Assembly (NCBI RefSeq): GCF_905220365.1
Contig: NC_061124.1
Location: 250,501-314,500 of the forward strand
Direction of reading: 5' to 3'
Length of the DNA: 64,000 nt
Source of the DNA: Vanessa cardui
Lineage: Eukaryota; Arthropoda; Insecta; Lepidoptera; Nymphalidae
In this document: piece by piece, positions 11,109-23,100 of the stretch
Numbering within the stretch: the first letter of the stretch is position 1
How the letters are laid out: each line of letters begins with the position of its first letter
The notes under the pieces: model-generated
Database searches by the model: none
What the model saw: only the letters and a program-made list of their open reading frames with translations
What the model was told of the DNA's origin: nothing
Made by a program: the position numbers and the translations under genes

Positions 11109-14100
11109 ATGTGCGAAGAAGTCAAATTATTTACTAGGGAGGAACTCAAAAGCCGCAACTCTCGTGAAGACGCGATACTTATCATCCACAATGGTGTATA
11201 TGATGTTACTAAGTTTCTAGATGAGGTATGTATTAGAAACACGTCACAATTGTTCAAATAGAAGATTGCGTTGCTTTAAATATATAAAAACCGAAACAAA
11301 GGGTCACGAAACATAAATATATATTTTATCATCTCAATTTTTAAAAGATTATTTAAGAGTGATATATTGATAATTAGAAATTAATTTTCTGATATGGATA
11401 TTGTACACAAGATTTTAATTATATAGGTATGTAGCATACAGTTTAAGTGTGTAGCTTCTACCTTCCTACCTACCTACCGTTGAAGAGAGAATTGAAAAAA
11501 ATTGTATTTTAATTCTTGAATATAGCAGATATACTACAATGCATACATTGGCTTATGGAGCTGTGAATTTTTGCCATGAAATAACTTGTCGTAATAAAAT
11601 GACTTCATTCTATATGTTCATAGGTAAGAATGTTAGTCATAAAAAAGGTATAATGCTACCATTAGTCTTTTTTTTGTATCTTCCTTGTTTCTGATATTTA
11701 TAATAAAAAAATAAAATATTTGGTAATGGGATGTTAGTGAATGAAATCTTTTGTTTGTTTAAACTTTTAGTAAAGTTGCCTTGCTGGGTGAAAAATGGAA
11801 AAATAAACAACTTTTACAATAATAAATAGCCTGCTCATGTCTATGGGCCATTCTGCATCTAGTCACACTGTAATCTACACTGATATGCTCAGTAGTTTGC
11901 AGATGATTGTTGAAATGTTTCATCTGATCAACATATAGATGTTGGTACTTATTTCAGAAAACTGTAACAATTATACAGTTAATATGGCACATAAAATGTG
12001 TGAAATATGATGAAAAAATAGTTGACATACATTCTGGTACTGTAGTGACTATTCATAAAACAGTTATGCAAATTAAAAGAAAAAACATTTTGAATTGATC
12101 AAGTATCAATTTACATTTTGTTTGATATAAAATAGTTTCATGGTTAAAATACCTCTATTGTCCCTTTATTCAATATTTATATGCAGGTTTGCTATCATAA
12201 AATAAACATAGCTCTAGTAAATTTGTACTAATTTAAATTCAAAGTGATAATTTTAAAATTGAAGGTCAAATTACCTTTAAATTATAATAATGATTATCTA
12301 GTTGGAACTTGTGCCTTTTATATATATTATATATACTTTATAGCTCAACAGTATAGAGGCCATCCCTTGATATAAAGGGTTTTATGATATTATGTTACAC
12401 AGATGATAATATAATGTACATACTATTCACATATAATGTGTGTTTTTATATTGAGACTAATTTGATCGTAATTAAAAATACATTAGTTTACTTTTGTACT
12501 GATGTCACTGTTTTGTTAGGAATTGCCTGAACAATAGCAAGTATTTCAATACAAAAGAACTTTTACTTATAATTAATTCCCAAATATAAAAATTAGTACA
12601 AAATTGTTTATATAAAGTTTTTTACTACTTCTCAAACAAATGACAGTGATTTTAAAATAGTAATTTAGAAATAAAACAAATGTCACTTTTATTTGTGTAT
12701 TAATATTTAATTTTACAATATATCATTTTACTATAGTAGTTACTCCGTCTCTATTTCTTTTCTCTCCATGTGCCTTTTTTATCGCATCTAACATTGGCGA
12801 AATATGATGACTACCCAACTCCATCAAAAATTGGCCCTGTTGACAACTCAAAGCCTTCAAAAACTAATCAAGATAACCTAAGCGATAACCATTTGTCGTG
12901 CCATATCTAAATCTCAACAACACTGATTTTAACACTTGACTATCCATACCTGGGTGTCAAACTTATTACACAAGGCAAATAGATAAAAACAATATAAATT
13001 TAGATCACCATCAAAAACACTCTTGTAAAATGTTGTCTACTTACAATTATGACGAAATAAAAACCAATCAGTAAATATATACTAACCTGCCCGCGGTTTC
13101 GCTCGAGTTTTACGGTGTTGGTTGACATGTGTGAGACAAAAAAAGTAGTCGATGTCGTTTCTTGGAGTTTGTTTTATACTGAATTTCATCAAATTTGTTT
13201 CAGCGGTTTGGTCGCGAAAGAGCGACAGACAGACAGAGTTACTTTCACATTTAGAATAGATTTAATACAAATTGCTTCTTATTATGATTTATAAATTACT
13301 TATATTAATGGATTATAGAGAATAAATATTTGGCTTACCCAGTAAAAAGCTCGTCAAATATGACAGTGGTCTTTATTGTCGGTGTGGTTAGTATCGGTAA
13401 GAAGTATCTCATGTAGTGGTGTAGTTCGATAAATTACCGAAACCGCGCTAATGTGGCTAAAGGGTACCCCGGAACTAACATTTATGCGTTTATTAAACGG
13501 GATTTATGAGTTCGATTAACACACAATTTGATAACATATAAATAGTTCGTCACCAGTTTAACTAAACCATGTATTAGCTATACAAAACAAATAGCAGAGC
13601 TATCTATGTTTTTACATATCGTAGGTCATTTATATTCAAATCTAATAGGTACTTATTCCTAAACATAACGTCGGTCTTACAGACTAATCAGTAGACAAGT
13701 TTATTTCGTTTTTTATTCGAATAGCGTGTACAAAAATAGTATAATGAGAATGAAAATAACAGTAACAACCTGTGAAATTCCCATTACTGGACTAAGGTGG
13801 ATGAATTCTCAGGTGGCAGATTCGCAGGTTTCCTCATGAAGTTTTCCTTCACTGTCGAGCACCAGATGAATTACAAAAACAAATTAAGCACATGGAAATT
13901 AAGTGGTGCTTACATGGGTTTGAACCCGCAATCATCTGTTAAAATTCACCCGTAAAAAAAAGAATATATTTAGCCGAAATTGTTTTTACACTTTTTTGGC
14001 TGAACCTTATTTTGGTCATGTCACAACGAATAATTAAATAAATAGAATTAGGGCGCTGACCCTTATGACTTATTTAAACTTTTGTTTTCAATAAAAAACA

Positions 14101-17100
14101 TCACCTTCGTCTGGAAATTCAATTCGACAATGTTTTGCTTATTCTTTTTTTATTTATATTTAAAATTAAAGTGATCACCACTGCCCTTAGACATTGGTAA
14201 GTACTAGAAGCGCGCCTACCAAGAGAATTATGAACGTAGTATCTTGTGAACGCTATACCTAAAATACCGATATTAGGAAGTTTGTATTGTAATGACGGTA
14301 CAGCAATTAATGAATTGGTGCTACCAACTATAATCCTAATATAGTATAAGTGACCTACAATATTATACCATAAAGTTAATTCATGCTTATAAAATTTTTA
14401 TAAATAAAAAAAAACCGCCTTCAAAAATGAACTAAAAAGAAAAAAATAATCAGTTACATCCATATCCAATTTACGATTTTTTAATCACCTCTCAAAGTCT
14501 GTGCCAAAATTGCTAATATAGGTACATAATACATAATACATACATACAAACCTAAATCTATTTATTGTATAGATGACACCATTAGACAAACCTTACTATC
14601 GATACAAATTAAATGATTTCAATATAGGAATTTATTTACTTTGTTGGCACTGACTTCAAAAGGTGATTAAAAAATCGTAAATTGGATATGGATGTAACTG
14701 ATTATTTTTTTCTTTTTAGTTCATTTTTGAAGGCGGTTTTTTTTTATTTATAAAAATTTATTTACTGCTTTTCAGTGTTGTTTTGTTATTTATAATTACA
14801 ATTGGTAGTGTTTGTCATTCACTTTATTATACTCAGTACATTTCGGCTTTCGACTCTAAACATAACTCAACGCCGTTTCAATACGATGTGGACTGCAACT
14901 CAAATTAAGCGTTACCTAAGTTACAATAGCCTAATGCTAACTGCTCATCGCCAATTAGACAATACCATTTTTCCCGATGCAATACCGTTAATCATTGAGG
15001 AGTCCTCCTGGTAGTCCACCATCAGCTAGACTTCATCATAGGCATGTTTACTAACATCAATTGCTTGACGACTATCTTAAAGAAATAGAACTAAACCCGT
15101 AAAATAGTTACTTACTAATAGGTTCTGATTACTAGTTGTGGTCTTCATCATCAGTTCTACTTCATCAAATGTCACTTTTCGTGAGCATATGACCAAGGCA
15201 CTTTGAATAAAACCAAAATCACTATAGGTGTGCCTATAAAATTTGAGGAGTTCCCTCGATTTCTCCAGGATCCCATCATCAGATCCTGATCTCCTGACAA
15301 TGGGACCACCTGTAAAACATGCCCTTTCAAACAAAAAAAGAATTGTCAAAATCGGCCCAGCCATCTTCGAGTAATTCGGTAACATACATAAAAAATAAAA
15401 AAAAGGCCCCGACGAATTGAGAACCTCCTCCTTTTTTGAAGTCGGTTAAAAATACAAAGTTAATTATAACACAGAAATGAAATTTTGTATACACACATGA
15501 TCTATTCAATGCTCTTTATGTCTCATTTAATACTTATATTAAATTTGCAATAAACGGTGCGGCAGTGAAGTGTGCCAGAAGTATTATTTAAATGCGGAAA
15601 GAGGCTTCGCATAGACATCCCGATCCGGAATGTTATTGGAAAATTCCAGCGCGCTCGGTCCTCTCAAACGGCCTCATTATTGTCATATTTTATTATCTCC
15701 TCCCCCTTCTCCGAATGCCGAGCCTGTGAGTGTGTTGAATACGCAATTCATATCAAGGTACAACTATATACGATGCATTTTGTGGAGTGCCGAGTAAAGT
15801 GGCGTCTGTTTCGTTTCATTTGCTTTCACATGTTTATCGCAAATTGAAATACTCGTAAGACTGACATTGATGAATAAACTTAGAAACCTTGAAGGTTTTC
15901 GAAGGTTAACGAATGTTATTATATCACAATAAAATGAAAATTTACATTTGGAAGTTAATCGATATATATATACATAGGAGTAAACCTTAAACAGATTTTT
16001 TGCTACACACTTTTAATATTATAAACCTCGCCCCATAGATTTAGGACACGAGAATACTGAAAGATTTACGCTTTACGCCACGTCGCGACGCGTCGGACGG
16101 CCATTCTCAAGAGTCACTTGCCCATTGCGCAGTAAATAATAATATAGTAAACAACACAATGATTTTACTTTCACAATTCGGTAAAATAACGGCTTTCCGT
16201 GCTTTTTATTGCCCCGACTAATTTCGTTGCCTCGCTGGCGCCGCAACGGATTTTACATTGCCAATCCGTCACTGTCTGGTGTCGAATTGGCAAAAAAATA
16301 TAAATACAGGAACTCTCAATGCGAATCAAATTTGCTATCTCAGCAATAGATAAAACCAAATTCGCTTGGGCACAAGTGTTTTTTGATCCTAACCAGGTTT
16401 ATAGAAAAAGTAAAAAGGCAATGATCATTGACTTGTTTATATGTATTTTTAATGAAGTCTTTGTTTACCAGCATCCCGGGGGTGAAGAGGTGCTCTTGGA
16501 GCTAGCAGGGCAAGACGCGACGGAGCCCTTCGAAGACGTCAGCCACAGCTCCGACGCCAGGTAAAAGTTCAGATAAAGTTAAACGAATGTGGTTTATTCT
16601 TGATTTATTACGTGTTAGTTCGTATGATACTCTGATATATTAGGTGTTAATACGTATGAACCAAATGCGCTCGATCGCTTGCGTTCGCTCTACATAAATA
16701 TTTAAATGGTAAGCAATGATACAAGTGATTTTCACGAAGAATATAATATAATTATTTTATTAACTTTTAAGCGTGTGGTCATCGCCATTTTGCAAATATT
16801 ATTAATATATTATATTAAATTTAAATATATATATAGATTTTATTTCACTTTTACGTGTGGCAACGAGTGCGTACTCCACATGTGTACGGTTGTACACATT
16901 TACAAATCGATATATGTGTAAATTTTGTTGTCTCCCAGGTCGTTGATGAAGAAATACAAAATCGGTGAGTTGGTGGAGGCGGACCGCACGCAGATGAAGG
17001 CGGCCTTCTCCCCGCAGTGGAACAACGACCAGCAGCAGGAGCAGGGCAAGTGCGTAGTCGCCTAGAACTCCACCAGACACTCGCCCATCACACATCACCT

Positions 17101-20100
17101 CCACTCGCTGTACCAACTACCTGATGACCATAGGACCAAATGTAGAATGTAGATGTAGATAGAGAGCTCACTCGTATACGCTGCACTCATGACATGAGAG
17201 CTATTACCATTTTTGAATGTTTTATTTAGTTGATATGCAGCCATGAGAGGCGAAGTCAAATTATCATTTGTAGAATGCGAAACGGTTGGAAATGTTTTGC
17301 TCATCGACAAGTAAATCCTCTATCGTTGGGCACATCTTTCGTCGTGTCGTTATTTGTTACCCATCGCACCGTTGTTTGCGTTCATCACATAATTTACTTT
17401 GTGCAGAAAATTACATATTTGATGTACATATGTTTTATAGTTAAGAAGCAATCAGTAAAATAATAGAATTCACACAGAAGAAAATTCGTAGCGAGCGAGT
17501 AAGTTATTCGCACGAATTGACACATTCGTTTCGTGTCGCCCGACGCCTCGCGCCTGAGGTCAAGTTTAAGATAACATTTATACAATAACCACGTCCCGTC
17601 GAATCTCTTTAAATACATTATCATCATTATTGATCACAATGTTTATATCACGACTTACGTATGTGCTGACTTTGAACGGCGCGAGATGTAGATTCTATTC
17701 AAAATAATCGGCAAGGAACCTTATACCCATACATTTGTAACTCGCTACGATATTGATCTTTTTACACATCAAATCTAGATAACAAAAACGTATGAAGTCA
17801 AACAACCATAATGTATTTCAAGTACGTCATTTTTAATATTTTATTATAATGTTTGTAAGCAAGCACGTCACGGTTATAGTCACACAAGTTATCGTTAGTT
17901 GCTAGTCGGCGGTTTTAACTTACTTTGTATAAGATATTGAAACGTTTTCCAAATTAATACCAAAGAAAACATCATCAGCGATGTGATACTTTGTCGTTTA
18001 TTAGATTAGAGACTAAATATATTTATTAGTGTATTAAGGTCTTTCCTGGGCTATAAATGAGTTAACTCGCTCGAGTCTCGTTTTTGCCGTTATCGGCCGC
18101 GTGCATACATTGCGTTGAATGACATTCATGTTTCGGGATATTGTTGACGTTATAACGCCAGTGAAGAAGTCTCCCTGAGTCATTGTTATTATCATTCCAA
18201 AGAGTTTCCACAATCGCCGGCACATGGATCTGTGTAATGTTGGCTCACGCTCCCTGTGTACTTAGCTGATACCAAATATATTCAACGAAATGTGATATCG
18301 AGATCTGTTTCTCTCGCTTGCACATAGCATAGCGTAGCGGGTGATATAGTTAGTTACCTTGTACTGTCTTCCTATATTTTTAAATTTTTATTCACACCAA
18401 ATATTGTATTTTTTATTGTATATTTAGTCAAATGCAAGTTTAACTGGCGTGCTAATGGAAATGATCTCTATTGTAATAAATTGTAGAAATGTTAAATGTT
18501 GCTTCTAAAACAATAATTGCTTCGTAGTGTTCATAGACTAGTAGTTGATATCGACGCTGTAGTTGATAATAATAAACATAAATGAAAAAAAAAATAAAGC
18601 TATATCATATTAGTAAGTATATTGTTATACATATTTAGCCGGAGCGCTACATCTACTTAAAGTTCTGCTATTGATTTATATACATACATGTCGAAAAAAA
18701 ACGGCTCTGGACTTAGATTGGACTACTAATTGTAATCTTTTTGAAATAAAGCAAGTTATAAAAAATATATTTTATTTATTTAAATCACAATCGCCACACG
18801 ATCGTACCCTCCATCGTTACACGGACCCATGTGCGTCTTTGCCTGTTGCTTTCATATTGCCTTCGAAAACGTCGACCTATATTTTATAATTATTTTTGTT
18901 ATAACACGATTGTAAATATAAGGATTTTTTAGTTTCGTACTTATAAACTATATAAAATATCAAGATACATAATATTACAGTCTAAACGCCTCTAAACATC
19001 AATTCAATTCTTAGTTTAATGGCTTGTAGTTGTGCCGGCAGGGCACAGATTATTTCGCCAATGTCACGTAGGATGGAGAAGACACGAATGAGATTGATCG
19101 GTACGGTTGAGACACTAAACTCAATTGAATTTTAAAGTCAAGAATAGTAGTATTAATTTCCTTGTTAATCCTTAACCTAGAACAACACAAACATTAAGAG
19201 TTAATAATAAGATAATTAAAAAAAAAAATAGTTGTTAGTATTCTAAACTATATATGTAATAAAATATGAAAAATTGGACTATTCACAACTTAATTTTATT
19301 TAATTTGATATATTTACATAAGATTGAACAAAATGGACTAAACACAAACGTCAACAAACATTCAACATTTATAGGGCGAGGGACTTTAGGAGGGAGGATG
19401 TCATAAATGGGACGAAGAAGTTTAGGGCAAAGGAACAGGATATGGGTTGCAGAGCCTTCGTCTAGGCCACATTCACACAGCGAGTGATCACGAACTCTGA
19501 TTTTTGCTAGATGAGTAGGTGTGCATGAATGGCCGAGGCGTAACCGACAGATGGTGGAGGTGACCCAACGGTCAGCGTGCCTGTGAGATGAAAACCAAGG
19601 TCGCCTCGGAATTTCAGGTTGTAACGCCGAATAATATTTACCCTTGACCAATTTTGATGAAACCCAAAAAGAATTCCAGGATTTAATCATTTCAGCTTTG
19701 GCAAGAGAAAGCAAATCCTGAGATGTGTTGGCAAAATGCTCAGATGTACCAGATTGGATAGCAATCTTAGCATATGAGTCTGCCATCTCATTACCAGATA
19801 TAGCTGAATGGCTAGGAATCCAGACCAGCAGGACTTGTAGCCCTTGTTGATGACAGGACAACAGGGCCTCTCTGATCTTAAAAACGATTGAAAGTCTTGA
19901 TCTGCTACGAAAAGGATTCTCTTTAATGGCTAACAGACAGCTTAGTGAGTCACATAAAATAATTGTTTGCTGAATATTGTGTGACAGGGCATACTTTACG
20001 GCTTCCAGTAAAGCGATGGCCTCACCGGAGAATACAGAGGTTTCGGGGGGACATTTAAATAATAGTGCTATTTTAAATTTAGGAATCCAACAAGCTGCAC

Positions 20101-23100
20101 CAACGCAGCCGGTCGGCGAGAGCTTAGAGGCATCAGTATATATAGGGAGATGATTAGGCCAATTTTGATGAAAAATTGTTTGAAATTGGATATTAGCATC
20201 AGGGGAACCTTTTACGAGTCCAAGATTTGTTATTACCGGAGGATTATAAATAAGTGCTTTAAAGGAGGTGGAAAAAAGAGGATTAGAGGGAAAAGTGGTA
20301 AGTGGATGGGGGAGTTTGGTATACTTGAGGAAACTGTTTAATAGGAATGGGGATGCCGGATTATCTGGGTTACAAAGGTGGGATAGTTTGTTTAATCTAA
20401 TCAGTAGAGGATGGGAGGGTAGCTGTAACAATCTGATGATAAAGCGGTCACAAAGATATTGCCTCCTTATCTGTAGAGGAGGGTCAACACACTCAACCTG
20501 CAGAGCATTAGTAGGGGTGGATTTCATCGCACCCAATATAATACGGAGACATTTATATTGTATTTTATTTAATTTTTCTGAAGCTGATTTATTAAAAGGA
20601 TCTAGAACGAACAGTCCATAGTCCAAATGACTACGAACTATTGCGTTATAGATCAATTTTAATGTATAAGGGTGAGCTCCCCACCAGACTCCAGACACTG
20701 CTCTAAGGGCATTAATAGATTTTTCACATTTCTTGGCTATGTAATCGGAGTGAGAAATTCCGTTCAGTTTGTAATCGAGAATTATACCAAGAAATTTTGT
20801 TTTGTCTACAAAGTTAATGCATTGACCCTCATAAAACAGATCAAAGGCAGGAATACGTCTTTTTTTCGTAAAAATCACTGCTTGACTTTTGGCTATCGAC
20901 AGCGACAAGCCATGGTCACAGAGCCATTGGGATAGGTAATGCAAAGCAGAGTTTAATCGAAATGATAAATTTTCAACGGAACTTGATCTATGATATAAAA
21001 CTATGTCATCAGCATACTGGAGGATGTTACAAAAGTTGTTAACAGACAAATCGAGGTCATGAGTGTATATGCTATAAAGCAGAGGACTGAGTACAGAGCC
21101 TTGAGGAAGACCTTTCCAGACGAATCTGGGGGGAAGTGAGAGATGTTGGTGTCTTACCGTTATTGATCTGCAAGTTAACAGATTACATATGAAATGAACT
21201 ATCCTCGGAGGAATACTCAGCTGTTGCATTTTCTGCCTGAGTAACGGAAGAAGGACATTATCATATGCAGAAGATATATCAAGAAAGATTCCCACAAGGT
21301 ACTCTCCTTTAGCGAAGGCAATTCGAATGTCTGTTGTAAGTATGCTTAGACTATCAATAGTGCTCGACCCCTTCCGAAAGCCAAATTGAGAGGGAGCAAG
21401 TATGTTTCTGCTTTCCATTAACCATTCCAGGCGATTCTTCAAGAGATGTTCAGTGATCTTTGCCAAAGTAGATGATAAAGCTATAGGTCTATAAGAATTG
21501 AAATCGGAAGGGTTCTTACCCGGTTTAAGAATGGGAATAACAATTTGTGACTTCCAAGATTGCGGGATGATTCCTTTGATAAAAACCGAGTTTATAATAT
21601 TTAAAAAACAATGTTTAGCTTTATCATTCAATTTGGAAATAAAAGAGTAAGGAACGCCATCTTCCCCAGGTGTCGAATCGGATAAACCATTTAATGCACA
21701 TTGAAGTTCGGAAAAAGAGAAGGGGGCATCCATTTCATCCAAAGTAGATGCTGGCGTAGAAATTAGAAAACTGTCCTCATATGGGACAAAAGGGGGGGCA
21801 AGCTTATCAGCAAAATTGTTAAGCCACTCAGAAGGAGTATTTGAGGTAGGGTTGTCAGAGTTAAGGCAACGGCGGAATTTTTTAAGTTGGGACCAGACTG
21901 CAGAGGAAGAGGAACGAGGGCTCAGGGATTCACAAAATTGAATCCAACTGACTTTTTTCTTTTTAGAAATCAGTCGTTTTAATTTGGCGTCGATTCTCTG
22001 ATACTTGTAAAAATTATCCATAGACATACACATAGTGTATGTTTCTTCAGCCTCTAGTCTCTGTTCAGTTAATCGTTTGCATTCCTCATCCCACCAGGGG
22101 GTGGAAAGCAAATGATTTTTTGAGATGTGTTTTTTGGGAAAATGGAGATCAGCTGCAGTTAAAATACCATTAACGAAAAGGTCGTAGCAAAGGATTACAT
22201 TTCGATAGTCTTGCGACGCAAAGAGGGAGTCAATCATGTCGTCAACAGATTCAGCATATGCAGACCAATTAACATGTTTTAATTTATATTTTAATAAAGG
22301 ATTTGGGTTGGAGTATGGGATGGATCGGTTATTTAAAGAAAGGAGGATAGGGAAGTGGTCACTACCAAAAGAGGATGATAGGACATTCCAGGATAATTGA
22401 GAAGCAAGGGCAGGAGAGGTTAGGGATAGGTCAACAACGGATTTAGGGTTTTGGTTGGGGTATACTCTACGTGTTGGTGAGCCATTATTGAGGATGCAGA
22501 GGTTTGCATCATCAAATATGTCCATCAACAAGAGAGCAAACGAATCAGAAAAATGTGAACCCCAGGAGGTATGGTGGGCATTAAAATCACCCATGACAAG
22601 GATAGGATGAGGGAGACTAGAGAAGATGGCGGATAAATCGGGAATTAAAGCGGGATTAGGGTGAGGGATATACAGGGAGAGAAAAGAGATGTTGAGGGCT
22701 CTGACAGCAACAGCATTAATATGCTGGCTGGACAGGGATAGAGGGATTTGGGAAAAGGGAAGGGAGTGCCGGATAAAAATGGCACTCCCGGCATAACCAT
22801 CACTCCTGTCATCTCTCAAACAGGAGAAGCCCGGTACCCGAAATCGGGATCCAGGGATCAACCAAGTTTCAGAGATGGCAATAATGACAGGTTTATGGAG
22901 ATTAATTAGAGAGAGGAGTTCATGTTTTTTAGGCCGGACGCTCTTGCAGTTCCATTGAAGGAAGCTGATTGGGGCCATTTTTAAGGATTGAGAATAGTTG
23001 ACCTAAGTCTTGAGCAACGTTGGACGGTAAGGGGATATCATTACAGGTTGAAATAATGCTTAGAAGAATCTTCGTTAACATTTCCAAGAAGTTGGGATTG

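Noticed and set aside
12770..12960. Possible decayed coding remnant in intron 1
   Set aside because: Its composition differs slightly from its surroundings, but I could not translate it to anything recognisable in any frame.
14802..15014. 70-residue plus-strand frame as a gene
   Set aside because: It lies between repeats in an intron, has no recognisable motif, and is probably part of a degenerate repeat.
16021..16120. CG-rich patch in cytochrome b5 intron 1 as a promoter
   Set aside because: No core promoter motif or following start exon could be found; kept only as a remark.
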